64,000 nucleotides of DNA from Oscillatoria sp. SIO1A7 (GCA_010672965.1 JAAHFN010000002.1:169912-233911), one strand, 5' to 3'. Numbered from the stretch's first letter, positions 24,451 to 33,471 are shown. Notes: a model not told the origin generated them from the letters alone. Made by a program: numbers and translations.

Positions 24451-24620
24451 TCTGACCTAAAGGCTGTTTAACCGAGAGGTATTTGGTCTTGGGCGGCCGG
24501 GGTCGTATCGCTCCCTTGGGAATTGTCCCAAAGGTATTTATGGGGGTACTCATGGAACAGCGGAAGCGGATTTGATATAAGTCCTGTATTGCACTAAAAA
24601 CAAGAGCGAATTTCTCCCAA

Positions 24621-24769
24621 GGAAAACCCACCCGCTGCTCGCGACAGGGTGCGAAATCGGCGGGCTTTTGGGTGGGATATCTTCCCGGCCGGACGCTGCG
24701 ATTGGGGGCGTGCCAATGGACTACTTGCCGGAGAGTCCAAGGCTTACCCCGCCGCAGGCCGGTTTTTTA
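24621..24769 (+). ncRNA. Strongly structured RNA candidate with terminator
   Basis: Not protein coding. Helices visible: CCCACCC (24627-24633) with GGGTGGG (24670-24676); CCGGC (24685-24689) with GCCGG (24758-24762); CTGCG (24696-24700) with CGCAG (24753-24757); GGGG..GCC (24704-24714) with GGC..CCCC (24741-24750); GGACT (24718-24722) with AGTCC (24734-24738). A T6 run follows at 24763-24768, so the outer stem also makes an intrinsic terminator. The nested, GC-rich multi-stem fold resembles the HEARO/omega-RNA class found upstream of IscB-type HNH genes in cyanobacteria, but no such gene follows; that identification is a guess from memory. It might also be a remnant of another mobile-element RNA. 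Confidence 0.5.
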
Positions 24770-25208
24770 AGGGAGAAATTGTTTGACTGAGAATACCTCC
24801 TTGCTAGTTTTGACAGATGTTTCCAGGTCTAATGGGTCGCGGTTATTAGCCGTGGCCCCTATTTATGCACCCCAAAGCTTCGGGAGCTATAAATCCATCT
24901 TAGCATCGTTTTTCTCGAATGTCAACATTAAATGGAAAAATTTTTTGCGCCTTCTGCACTTCGCGCAGTTTCTGCATTGTCCTATAGCCTAATATTACAG
25001 CCTCGGTCGCCATTACTGGATCCCCGGCCAACATATTTGCGGTTTACCAAAAATATTGGCGTTGGTCTCCGATTAATTGGCCCCTTATAAATTATAGCTC
25101 TTGACTAATTCATACAGCTAGAATCCACTGTAGTTGATAATTTAGGCTACTTCCCGCGTTGTTTTACCTGTTGTTAACAGCCGGATTTGATATAACTACT
25201 GATATTAG
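24770..25208. other. Intergenic, no gene seen
   Basis: After GGGAGAAATTG the plus frame from 24783 (69 codons) does not look like a protein. A palindrome GATTTGATATAACTACTGATATTAG... lies at 25186-25208. Possibly decayed mobile DNA. Confidence 0.5.
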
Positions 25209-25312
25209 GACTAATATCAAATCCGGTTGAATAACCAAACTATCGCACCCTACGCACTACTGCACGGTCGGTTCGCAATTGTGTAGGTAATTAACCGGAT
25301 TTTATATTAGTC
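25209..25312. mobile_element. MITE, family I
   Basis: GACTAATATCAAATCCGGTT at left, AACCGGATTTTATATTAGTC at right, 104 bp. It supplies the stop codon of the minus-strand gene remnant (25307-25309). Relatives near 9640 and at about 25874-26128. Confidence 0.8.
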
Positions 25313-25562
25313 ATCTATTAGCTCGGGCGCTAGCAAGTCAGCATAGCCCGTACTAATCACCGTATCCACAGCTACCCTAAGTTTGCAGCTATTTTCCCCA
25401 TCACTTCCCGAAACATCGCGATAGGAAATTTCACCCGGAGCCCTTTCTCGATCCAAAGTGAGGTTATGTCCCATCTTGTTAAGTCTTATGACAATTGACT
25501 CCAAAGCTGGCTGTATAGCAGCATCCAATTTTTTTTTGGATTTCGTACTCTAATAATTCAGC
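25307..25562 (-). pseudogene. Remnant of an unknown small gene trapped between two MITEs
   Basis: The minus strand reads LAELLEYEIQKK in one frame up to a nine-A tract (25529-25537), then in another frame LDAAIQPALESIVIRLNKMG, HNLTLDRERAPGEISY and VDTVISTGYADLLAPELIDD. Removing one A would join them. The 5' side ends at family C MITE 25567, the 3' stop is in family I MITE 25209. Family unknown. Confidence 0.45.
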
Positions 25563-25566
25563 TAAG

Positions 25567-25708
25567 TATAGCGGTTCTCAAATAAGTGTAAATTAGAAGT
25601 GTAGGGGCGACAGCATGCCCCAAGACAATCTCGGCCTTAAACGGTAACCTCCGTAATGGGATGCTTCGCCCCAGACCTCATATTACATCAAGAGCGAGAA
25701 ATGCTATA
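25567..25708. mobile_element. MITE, family C
   Basis: TATAGCGGTTCTCAAATAAG to GAGAAATGCTATA, interior GTAGGGGCGACAGCATGCCC and GGGATGCTTCGCCCC. Confidence 0.85.
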
Positions 25709-25787
25709 TTGATATTTTTCGGCTTTACAGTTTCCTACCTTACCAAAGGCGTCTAACGAAAATATTCTATCTATCATAACGTTCTCC

Positions 25788-26192
25788 TATAGCGTTTATC
25801 AAATAAGTGTAATAAACGAGCTGACCCTAGAAACGTAGGGGCGACAGCATCCCCCAAGACCATCTCTGCTGTATAATATCATGTCGGTTTGAATGCCCCA
25901 AAAAAAGCTTCTGCGCAAGGACAGGGCGCGTCCAGCTTAAAATTGTAGGGAGCGACCCGGGAACGAAACAAGGGCGCAACGATTGGTATAGTTGGGTTAC
26001 TCGCACGAGTTGGCTCCGCTAACACTCCGTTCAACCCAACCTACATTTACCCACAATTTTAACCTGGCCAAGCCACTACGGGCGATTCTAAATTTTTTTC
26101 TGTGGGTATTTAACCTGACTTGATATAACGGGGATTCTCATATTGGGATGCTTCGCCCCAGACACCTTACATCAATTTGAGAAACGCTATAT
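25788..26192. mobile_element. MITE, family C, interrupted by a family I-like element
   Basis: Left half 25788-25880 (TATAGCGTTTATCAAATAAG, GTAGGGGCGACAGCATCCC), right half 26128-26192 (GGGATGCTTCGCCCC, TTTGAGAAACGCTATA). Between them about 25874-26128 has ends TATAATATCATGTCGGTTT and TTAACCTGACTTGATATA, related to family I. Confidence 0.7.
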
Positions 26193-26228
26193 TGTAATCC
26201 TTAAAAAGGCTACCATGACTCTACCCCG

Positions 26229-29213
26229 CTATTCCAAAACTTCAACGGTTCCTTGGCGACCGTCAATCCTAACTCTTTGGCCGTCGCGCAGCCAGCGACT
26301 TGCTTCGGGAATATTCATCACTGCGGGGATGCCGTATTCCCGAGCAACGATCGCTCCATGAGAGAGCTGTCCCCCGACTTCAGAAATAACTCCTGCCGCT
26401 TCGGCTAAAGCTGGAATCCAACGAGCATCAGTATATGGAACTACAACAATTGTTTCCCGGCTAATTTCCCGAGCATAAGACCAATTAGCAATTATTTTTA
26501 CTCGCCCTACTGCGATACCAGGACTAGCACCAATGCCTTGAATTGGAGAGCGAGATAGAGATAGCTGCGATTGGGGATAAATGTTAACAGCCTCGCCGTA
26601 GATAATTGGCGGTACTGAGGTGACTTTGCTATCTAGTTCCAGTTTTGCTCGCCGCTCGGCAATTAATTGGTGCAAGTCATCGAGAGGTAATTGAGAAACC
26701 CGGTCGCTATCCACTGCGACGAGCTGGCGAATTTCCTCAAGTTCCAGAAAAAAGATATCCCCAGCTCCAGAGAGAGCCCCCAGATTTAGCCAGATATTCT
26801 CCAAGGCGACAAAACTCCAGCGCAGTTCGGCCAGCAATTTCCGATAAGTTTCGCAAACGCGACTTTGAAGAGAAACGCGATTTTGAACTATTTGAGCTTT
26901 TAAGCTATGAAGTTTTGGCGGGGAAGGGGGAGCGGAAGAAGGGTCGAATAACATTTCCGCGAACAATTCCCGCAAATGTCGGGGGTCTTCTTTCCAAGTG
27001 GGCAGGGCGATATCGTTAGGGACTTCGCTCAGGTATCCGTAGCGATCGAGTAGTTGCTCGAATTCCTCGAAGAGGCTTTGACAATCGGGTATTTCTGCTA
27101 AAGTCGCGAAAAGCTCAGAGTAGTCCTGCGAGCGATCGCCAGATAATAATTCGTTCGGGTCGGGCAGTAGCAAACGGGTAGCCGCAGCCAATTCCAAAAG
27201 CGATCGCTCTGCTGCTACCTCCGGCATTTGGCTGTAATCCAGTTCCTCATCTCTGACCCCCAGCATATTTTTGCGCAGGGCTAGGCTCAGCGGGGACAAA
27301 ATATAATAATAGCTGCAGTCTTCGAGCTGCTCTAAAATAAAATCTATTCGTTTTAATACAGCTTTTGGCCGTAAGCCTAGAAGGCGGTTGCTTTCTGGGT
27401 CGCTTTCTAGGTTGCTTTCTTCTGCCAGCTCTGCCAAGGCCCGAGCAAATCTAAAACGGCAAGCGCGATCGAAGTCGATAGCCAAACTCAGTTCTCGATG
27501 CAGCAAGCGGAGGAAGCCCGGGAGATTTCGCAATGCAGCTAGAGCTGGCTTAGGAAAAGCACTTCTAATTAGAGCTACCGGAGTCAAAAAAAATTCCCAA
27601 CTTTTCTGCGGCAGACCTAGGCGCTGGAATTTCTGGCCTAGTTCGGAAACATTACAATAAGCGCGACTGTATTGGAGAGCGGCGGCTGCCCGAAAATCTA
27701 AATGACGAGCCCGCTTTTTTCCCAATAATAAAGTAAAGAGATTTTCCCAGACGTTGCAGGTGAGGGGGCGAGCGATCGCCCAACTCAGCGGACGGACGAT
27801 ACCCGGGATAACTTCAGCGGCTATTTGGCGAGTCCAGATGGGCAGCATGGTTGCGATCGCTCTAACTTGTAACAGCCACAATTTTTCTCCGTCGTAAGTC
27901 CATTGTATATCCTGGGGAATACCCTGGTAGCGATTTTCCAACTGACGAGCCAAAAGAGCAACTTCTTCGAGCAACTCTGGGGGAATATTGCCGCTGCCGT
28001 CTATTTCCAAACCAGCGGTTTTTGGCACCACGCCGCTGGGCACCGGATCGACATCATTAATATTTAGATAAACACGGTATAGCTCTGGGGTGGCGGTTCC
28101 GGAAACTATAGGAGCGATATCTCCGGGCAACGCTTCTATAACAACCGCTTCCCCAGAGCGTTCTATCGGGTCGCGACTGAAAGCAACTCCAGAAAAAACG
28201 CCCCGGATATAAGGTTGAATTAGTACCGCCATCGATGCTTCTGGGAGTTGGCGATCGCGACGGTACTGCTCCCCGACAGGGCGAAAACATGATTCCAAGC
28301 AATAGTTAATAGCTTGGTGCAAGGCTTCTGGACTGGTGACGTTAAAAATGCTAGCATACTGACCTGCTGCTGAAGCAATTTCTGCATCTTCTGCGAGATT
28401 GCTGGAATGTACTGCTAGGGGAGAGCTTTGGGAAGGTTTCAAGAAATCTATGAGAGCTTGCGGGTCGTCCCCAGAAGGAAGTACCCATCCGGGAAGCACT
28501 GGGTAGCCCGCTCGCTTTAGGGTGGATAGTATAGCGGCTTTGCGGCCAACTCTGCTAGGGCTCCGAGGTCGGTCTAGGGAAATAATAGCGCGATCGCTTC
28601 GGAAAAAAAGAAATACTTCCCGAGCAGTAGTTTTCCCTCTTTCTCCCGATCGCTGCTGTTCTGGTATTTTTTGGTAAATCCAGTATAAGAGTGCGCTCAG
28701 ACCAACAGCCGCAGTAATTCTGGCTCCGTCCTCCAAATGCAGCAGAGCGATCGTCAAAGGCATCAGGATTAAAAATCCTATCTGTCCTAGCCTTCGCTCT
28801 CGCAGAATCGTCAAGCTAATTCCGCCAATAAAGAATACAAAACCCGCAGCAATCCAGTCGTGAACTGCAAAGCCCCAGACCGCACTCGTAATACCGGCTT
28901 TCTTGGCTATCCAGTAACGACCCATGACCAGAGAAATCAGAGCAATTAGCTCCCATTCTGGATCGGTGGGGAAGAATTGGCGAGCCAATAAGACCGCTGC
29001 TATTCCCTCGATCGCTTCCAACAGTACCGTCAAAACTACGGTGAGCGAGCCCTCGCTATTTCCCGGCTCGGAAACTGCAATATTTTTGGCAGCATTCTCC
29101 CTTAGCTTGCGACGGCTGAGGGGATATGTCAGCCAAGCAGTTAGGGGCAGACCTCCCAAAAGCGGACAGACTGTGAAGATGAGAATAGCACCCCAAACCT
29201 GCGTCAGCGTCAT
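26229..29213 (-). CDS. PlsY-like membrane domain fused to PEP/pyruvate-binding and PEP-utilising domains
   Basis: 994 residues from the ATG at 29211-29213 (MTLTQVWGAILIF); an in-frame TTG six bases earlier is less likely. Residues about 1-190: five to six hydrophobic segments with PLSRRKLRENAAKN and VLLEAIEGIAAVLLAR, resembling glycerol-3-phosphate acyltransferase PlsY. Residues about 225-445: pyruvate-phosphate-dikinase ATP-binding domain (VGRKAAILSTLKRAGYPVLP, LAVHSSNLAEDA, GVAFSRDP, IQWTYDGEKLWLLQVR). C-terminus: the mobile domain GGQLSHGAIVAREYGIPAVM with the phospho-His. Known cyanobacterial architecture of uncertain function. Middle part (450-880) is helical. Possibly couples phosphotransfer to lipid metabolism; that is inference. 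Confidence 0.8.
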   Translation of the reverse strand: MTLTQVWGAILIFTVCPLLGGLPLTAWLTYPLSRRKLRENAAKNIAVSEPGNSEGSLTVVLTVLLEAIEGIAAVLLARQFFPTDPEWELIALISLVMGRYWIAKKAGITSAVWGFAVHDWIAAGFVFFIGGISLTILRERRLGQIGFLILMPLTIALLHLEDGARITAAVGLSALLYWIYQKIPEQQRSGERGKTTAREVFLFFRSDRAIISLDRPRSPSRVGRKAAILSTLKRAGYPVLPGWVLPSGDDPQALIDFLKPSQSSPLAVHSSNLAEDAEIASAAGQYASIFNVTSPEALHQAINYCLESCFRPVGEQYRRDRQLPEASMAVLIQPYIRGVFSGVAFSRDPIERSGEAVVIEALPGDIAPIVSGTATPELYRVYLNINDVDPVPSGVVPKTAGLEIDGSGNIPPELLEEVALLARQLENRYQGIPQDIQWTYDGEKLWLLQVRAIATMLPIWTRQIAAEVIPGIVRPLSWAIARPLTCNVWENLFTLLLGKKRARHLDFRAAAALQYSRAYCNVSELGQKFQRLGLPQKSWEFFLTPVALIRSAFPKPALAALRNLPGFLRLLHRELSLAIDFDRACRFRFARALAELAEESNLESDPESNRLLGLRPKAVLKRIDFILEQLEDCSYYYILSPLSLALRKNMLGVRDEELDYSQMPEVAAERSLLELAAATRLLLPDPNELLSGDRSQDYSELFATLAEIPDCQSLFEEFEQLLDRYGYLSEVPNDIALPTWKEDPRHLRELFAEMLFDPSSAPPSPPKLHSLKAQIVQNRVSLQSRVCETYRKLLAELRWSFVALENIWLNLGALSGAGDIFFLELEEIRQLVAVDSDRVSQLPLDDLHQLIAERRAKLELDSKVTSVPPIIYGEAVNIYPQSQLSLSRSPIQGIGASPGIAVGRVKIIANWSYAREISRETIVVVPYTDARWIPALAEAAGVISEVGGQLSHGAIVAREYGIPAVMNIPEASRWLRDGQRVRIDGRQGTVEVLE

Positions 29214-29250
29214 AAGCAATTTTAAAAAAATTGGGCATTGGGCAATAACT

Positions 29251-29412
29251 AGGCTGTAGGGTGTAGGGTCTGGGGTGTAGGGAATTGGAGAGTTTTGAGT
29301 TTTGAGTTTTGAGTTTTGAGTTTCTACTCTTTAACTTAAAGTTTAAAGCTTAAAACTTAAAACTCAAAACCCCAAAACTTATCCCTACACCCTACACCCT
29401 ACACCCCACACC
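29251..29412. repeat. STRR tracts
   Basis: GTGTAGG-type heptamers (29251-29280), TTTTGAG heptamers (29292-29322), their inverted counterparts AAACTCA and CCTACAC (29350-29412). The two arms can form a long imperfect hairpin between two convergently separated genes. Confidence 0.85.
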
Positions 29413-29421
29413 CTTCTAAGG

Positions 29422-30108
29422 CTACTCGACATATCCGCCCGCGTAGGTAATCGCGCACATGATGCGGAATTTAGCGTGGTCGCCACAAGCTACCCCAGTG
29501 ACGGCGAAATCGGGTTGAAAGATATTTGTTCTATGACCGCGATCGGGAACCGCATCATCAATAATAAGCTGCATCACCACTCTTTCTGCTGTATTCGGGC
29601 CATAACTAATATTTTCGCCGACAGATATTTGCCACTCTCCATAGCGGCTGACTCTATCCCAAGGTTGGCTGCCGTCGCTCCCCGTATGCCCTAAAGCTCC
29701 TTTTGGTCCTTGGTCATTGACGTGATCCCTCGCACCCAATGACATTCCTCTGGAAGGGCTTAGCTCGGATACCGGACTTGCCGATCGCAGAAAATCAATC
29801 GCCTCGTTTACAGCGCTAACTCCTTCCTGAGTAATGATGCCAACTTCTCCTGGTCTTCTAATTATTTTCCCATCGAAATGCTGTTTTAGCTCAACCAATT
29901 TGGCTGAATATGCGTTGGGATTCCTGCGCGCCCGGTTCATCTCAGTTATAATACCCCGTTCTAAGGCCGAGAGATAACTTGTATTGCCTTGCATGGCTAA
30001 CCTTCCAGGCAATCTCTCTGCGGGCAAGGTTTTAGACTCTAACAATCCTACGCTTAAAGAAGCTAGTAGGGCGATCTTGGCTATTCTCCCAAATCTTAAT
30101 TTACCCAT
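29422..30108 (-). CDS. Exported CAP/SCP-domain protein
   Basis: 228 residues. Signal peptide (about 1-24): MGKLRFGRIAKIALLASLSV. The CAP domain (about 45-225) has ALERGIITEMNRARRNPNAY, LGARDHVNDQGPKGALGHTG with the metal-binding His, VGENISYG with the Glu, DDAVPDRGHRTNIFQPDF with the second His, and ends ITYAGGYVE. All CAP cavity residues are present. Secreted or periplasmic; family roles vary. ATG at 30108 is chosen: the frame upstream passes through a duplicated copy of the same signal region and a GGGCATG run. Confidence 0.88.
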   Translation of the reverse strand: MGKLRFGRIAKIALLASLSVGLLESKTLPAERLPGRLAMQGNTSYLSALERGIITEMNRARRNPNAYSAKLVELKQHFDGKIIRRPGEVGIITQEGVSAVNEAIDFLRSASPVSELSPSRGMSLGARDHVNDQGPKGALGHTGSDGSQPWDRVSRYGEWQISVGENISYGPNTAERVVMQLIIDDAVPDRGHRTNIFQPDFAVTGVACGDHAKFRIMCAITYAGGYVE

Positions 30109-30302
30109 TAATTCACTCACAAGCTGGTGTAACTTATTATTATATATGGGATTGGGCATGGGGCATGGGGCATGGGGCATGGGGCATGGGGCATGGTTAG
30201 ACTCTAACAATCTTACGCTTAAAGAAGCTAGTAGGGCGACCTTGGCTATTCTCCTAAATCTTAATTTACCCATTAATTCACTCGCAAGCTAGTGTAACTT
30301 AC
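30029..30302. repeat. Tandem duplication of the CAP gene start, separated by GGGCATG repeats
   Basis: 30029-30140 (TTAGACTCTAACAATCC...TTACCCATTAATTCACTC) is repeated at 30191-30302 with a few changes. Between them GGGCATG heptamers (30149-30190). The upstream copy also carries a Met and signal sequence in the same frame. Confidence 0.88.
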
Positions 30303-30383
30303 TATATTATAATAGTTTTAAGTTTTGAGTTTTGAGTTTTAAGTTAAATATTGGCAATTAAACATAGCTTGGTCCTCTTATCT

Positions 30384-30475
30384 CCGGGACTAGGGCGAAG
30401 CATCCAAATACAGAGGTTATCGGTGGGAACTAAAGGTTATCCTATGGATGCTGTCGCCCCTACAGCTATTTAGCT
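30384..30475. repeat. Partial family C MITE
   Basis: TAGGGCGAAGCATCCAAATA and ATGGATGCTGTCGCCCCTAC without the outer TATAGCG ends. Followed by AT-rich AAACTCAAAAC repeats. Confidence 0.65.
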
Positions 30476-30606
30476 TACCCTTGTCTCGCCATTCCCCAAA
30501 AAAAGGAAAAGTCTTAAGTTTAGAGAGTTAAATTTTAACTAAACATTTTTAACTCAAAACTCAAACCTCAAAACTAAAACCTCTCATAGTTGCCCATAAT
30601 AATTTT

Positions 30607-30954
30607 ATGAACTACGACAGTGCTTACAAGTTTTTGATCGCTCAGGGAACTGCTTTGCAACAAACGCAAAAGCAAGATTACTTTTTGCAACGCTTGCAGC
30701 AAGGTAAGCCGCCCATTCCCGGTCAAGTAACTTCTATTTTATTAGCGCTCAGAATTGTCTTTGAGGGTTTGCAAAGCACCGCCCAGCTCGATCGCAAATT
30801 AGTTTGGGCACTACACCTGCTAGCGGTTGACAGCCAAAAACTTTTTGATGCCGGTCGCCAGCGAGGAATAGATTGGCCTCCACTTTTGAAAGAAGACTTG
30901 CAGAGAATTGCGATCGCAGTTAAAAGTATCTTTTCTGGCGTGTGGCAATCTTGA
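30607..30954 (+). CDS. Conserved cyanobacterial hypothetical protein
   Basis: 115 residues: MNYDSAYKFLIAQGTALQQT, FLQRLQQGKPPIPGQVTSIL, then LALRIVFEGLQ, LDRKLVWALHLLAVDSQKLF and GIDWPPLLKEDLQRIAIAVK. All-helical. I recognise it as a protein kept across cyanobacteria, sometimes mislabelled dethiobiotin synthetase; it has no P-loop. Single gene; function unknown. Confidence 0.75.
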   Translation: MNYDSAYKFLIAQGTALQQTQKQDYFLQRLQQGKPPIPGQVTSILLALRIVFEGLQSTAQLDRKLVWALHLLAVDSQKLFDAGRQRGIDWPPLLKEDLQRIAIAVKSIFSGVWQS

Positions 30955-31036
30955 GTTTTAAGTTTTGAGTTTTAAGTTTTAAGTTTTGAGTTCTTAGCTT
31001 GAGAGTTTTGAGTTTTAAGTTTTAATATCAAATCCG

Positions 31037-31280
31037 CGTACCTGTTCCACAAATACTGTAGGGGCTTTTCCCGAGCGTGGTTGCCCCGGTTGCCGTACCT
31101 GTTCCACAAATACTGTAGGGGCTTTTCCCGAGCGTGGTTGCCCCGGTTGCCGTACCTGTTCCACAAATACTGTAGGGGCTTTTCCCGAGCGCACCGTCAG
31201 GTCAGCGAAACTATCGCCCCGGTTGCCCCGGTTGGTATGGGGCACTCCCGGGGCAACCACGCTCGGGAAAAGCCCCTACT
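31037..31280. repeat. 57-bp tandem repeats with an inverted partner
   Basis: CGTACCTGTTCCACAAATAC starts at 31037, 31094 and 31151 (period 57). Each has GTAGGGGCTTTTCCCGAGCG and GGTTGCCCCGG. An inverted copy (CCGGGGCAACCACGCTCGGG, AAAAGCCCCTAC) ends the array at about 31280, so it may be an expanded MITE. Confidence 0.85.
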
Positions 31281-31323
31281 CGATACAAAAGAGCGTTACG
31301 GAGCTAGGAAAATAAATTCAAAA

Positions 31324-31433
31324 TATAGCAGTAAGCGGTCAGCTCTGCTGCATTCAGCAGTCAGCTAAAGTCCTGCGATTCTTCGCAATAGAGACATTTG
31401 TAACTGTCAAACACCTTAATCGGTAATGCTATA
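31324..31433. mobile_element. MITE, family B
   Basis: TATAGCAGTAAGCGGTCAGC at left, TAATCGGTAATGCTATA at right, inside CAGTCAGCTAAAGTCCTGC. 110 bp. Confidence 0.8.
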
Positions 31434-31450
31434 CCAAATCAAAAATGATT

Positions 31451-32731
31451 TTAAGTTTCTCCAGCTCGCTCTTCTTCTATAGGCAAGAAAAATATAGTTA
31501 TAATGCCGGGAATCGCGAGCAAGCAGACAATCATAAAAAACTCTGGGTATCCTACCTTTTCTTGCAGGTAACCGCTGACCATTCCGGGGAGCATCATCCC
31601 TAAAGCCATAATCCCGGTGGAAATAGCATAATGAGAAGTTTTATATTCGCCTTTGGCTACTTGCATTAAGTAAACCATAAAAGCCGTAAAACCAAAGCCA
31701 TATCCGAACTGCTCTAAGGAAACGAGAGGATAAACCCAGATTATAGAAGGTTGAGTTGCGGCCATATAAACATAAAATAAATTAGGCAAGTTTAAAGCCA
31801 AAGCCATCGGCAAAATACATTTTTTTAATCCGTACTTGGCAATAACAGCTCCTCCCAAGATGCCGCCCATAATTAGGGATAATACCCCAAAGGTTCCGTA
31901 GGCCAAACCAACATCGGATGTTTTTAAACCCAAACCACCTGCTTCTATTGTATCTAATAAAAAGGGCTGAGCGAGCTTAACCAGCATTGCTTCGCCAAAT
32001 CTATAGGACAAAATATAGGCCAATACAATCGCTATTTTTTCTTGACGAAAATAGGAAAAGACGATTTCTAGAAATGCTACTTTTTCTTGTTGGTTCGATC
32101 GCCCCGAACTATCGGCATCGCTATCGGGAAAGGGTAAGACAAAGCGATGATAAGCAAACATGGCCGTGAAAATCAAAGCAGCCAGACCTAAGGAGATCGT
32201 CCAACTAAAAGGAATGGAGACGATTGACTGCTCGACAAGCAGCCCTGCCATAACTACTAGGAATCCAGAGCCAAAAATAACTGCTATTCTATAGAAGACC
32301 GAGCGTATTCCTACAAAGAATGCTTGTTGCTCTGGACTCAGAGCCAGCATATAAAATCCATCTGCAGCAATATCATAGGTGGCGGAAATAAACGCTCCTA
32401 TAGTAAAGATAGCTAAAGATATAAAAAAGAAATTCGGAAGCTGCATCGAGAAGGCAGCTAAGCCCAGGCAGCAGCTCATGGCAAGCTGAGTGAATAAAAT
32501 CCAGTTTCTTTTAGTGGAGTAAATATCAACAAAAGGTCCCCAAAACATTTTGATGACCCAAGGCAGATTCAGCCAGCTAGTCCAAAAGGTCATTTGAGCC
32601 TTACCGATACCCATAGTTGTATAAAGGATGACCGAGAGGCTATTGATAATGATATAGGGAAGACCTTCCGCAAAATAAAGTGTGGGGATAAAGCTCCAAG
32701 GTTGACGAGATGTAGCTTTTGGCTCTGGCAT
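31451..32731 (-). CDS. MFS transporter of the AmpG type
   Basis: 426 residues, about twelve hydrophobic segments in two halves with a cytoplasmic loop (about 205-225, DSDADSSGRSNQQE). Motifs: YFAEGLPYIIINSLSVILY, LPWVIKMFWGPFVD (the MFS loop 2-3 region in the AmpG/PAT subfamily), DIAADGFYMLALSPEQQA and FGVLSLIMGGILGG. AmpG-type proteins import muropeptides (anhydromuropeptides) for wall recycling; substrate here is inferred. Single gene. A MITE lies just downstream. Confidence 0.82.
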   Translation of the reverse strand: MPEPKATSRQPWSFIPTLYFAEGLPYIIINSLSVILYTTMGIGKAQMTFWTSWLNLPWVIKMFWGPFVDIYSTKRNWILFTQLAMSCCLGLAAFSMQLPNFFFISLAIFTIGAFISATYDIAADGFYMLALSPEQQAFFVGIRSVFYRIAVIFGSGFLVVMAGLLVEQSIVSIPFSWTISLGLAALIFTAMFAYHRFVLPFPDSDADSSGRSNQQEKVAFLEIVFSYFRQEKIAIVLAYILSYRFGEAMLVKLAQPFLLDTIEAGGLGLKTSDVGLAYGTFGVLSLIMGGILGGAVIAKYGLKKCILPMALALNLPNLFYVYMAATQPSIIWVYPLVSLEQFGYGFGFTAFMVYLMQVAKGEYKTSHYAISTGIMALGMMLPGMVSGYLQEKVGYPEFFMIVCLLAIPGIITIFFLPIEEERAGET

Positions 32732-32786
32732 AATTTTGCTAAATTTAAGAATAAAGAAAGGCAGAATTTAAAATAGGGCAAGGCTT

Positions 32787-33341
32787 TCAGTTTCCCTCAG
32801 AATCGCAGCCTTGGCTCGATTCTCTACCATTGGGCAAGACGGCACCGCAGAGATTAGCGCCGCTGAGGTTGGCATCGGTCAAGTTGGCTTCAATCAAATA
32901 GGCTCCTGTAAGGTTGGCATTAGTCAGGTTAGCACCTGTGAAATTGACCCGACTCAGATAAGCTCCAGTGAGTTTGGCTTCGGTGAGATTAGCACCGATC
33001 GCTTCAGCAGCAAATAAATTAGCATCAGCTAGGTTGGCATTGCTCAGATCGGCACCGCTCAGCTTGGCCTGACTCAGGTAGGCAAGACCCAGATTAGCAC
33101 CCTTGAGGTTGGCATTGGCTAGATTGGCTTTAAATAGTTTGCCTTGACTTAGGTCGGCATCATTGAGGGAAGCCTCTTCTAAATCCGCTCCGCTCAGGGA
33201 TGCTTCGCTCAAATCGCACTCAGGACATTTATTTGTTTGCAGTAATTGCTGGAGGTCTTGCGGGTCAGGAGCGCCGATCGCTTTCGCCCAGCTCCAGGAT
33301 GCTAGAACCACGGCAATAGCTAAAAAAAATTTCTTTTTCAT
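32787..33341 (-). CDS. Exported pentapeptide repeat protein
   Basis: 184 residues. Signal peptide MKKKFFLAIAVVLASWSWAKA (about 1-20). After LLQTNKCPECDLSEA a right-handed quadrilateral helix of A(N/D)LXX repeats spans about 45-170 (LSGADLEEASLNDADLSQGK and so on, about 25 repeats). A Cys pair near the start (KCPEC) and Cys near the end. Such periplasmic or lumenal pentapeptide proteins are abundant in cyanobacteria; function unknown. Separated by only 55 bp from the MFS gene on the same strand, so may be first in an operon. Confidence 0.88.
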   Translation of the reverse strand: MKKKFFLAIAVVLASWSWAKAIGAPDPQDLQQLLQTNKCPECDLSEASLSGADLEEASLNDADLSQGKLFKANLANANLKGANLGLAYLSQAKLSGADLSNANLADANLFAAEAIGANLTEAKLTGAYLSRVNFTGANLTNANLTGAYLIEANLTDANLSGANLCGAVLPNGRESSQGCDSEGN

Positions 33342-33471
33342 GTCTTAGTTTTGATTTAGGCGATCTATCTACCCACGCTAACGAAAGCCATCTTAACTGA
33401 GTTCCCAAGGAATGGGTAATGGGGACCGAGAAGAGGACATGGGGACATAATACTGAACCGATGCTCTAGCG

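Noticed and set aside
24783..24992. Protein encoded after the structured RNA (IscB-like)
   Set aside because: The 69-codon frame shows no RuvC/HNH motifs or any known pattern.
31037..31190. Possible CRISPR array of 57-bp units
   Set aside because: No variable spacers; an inverted copy closes the array.
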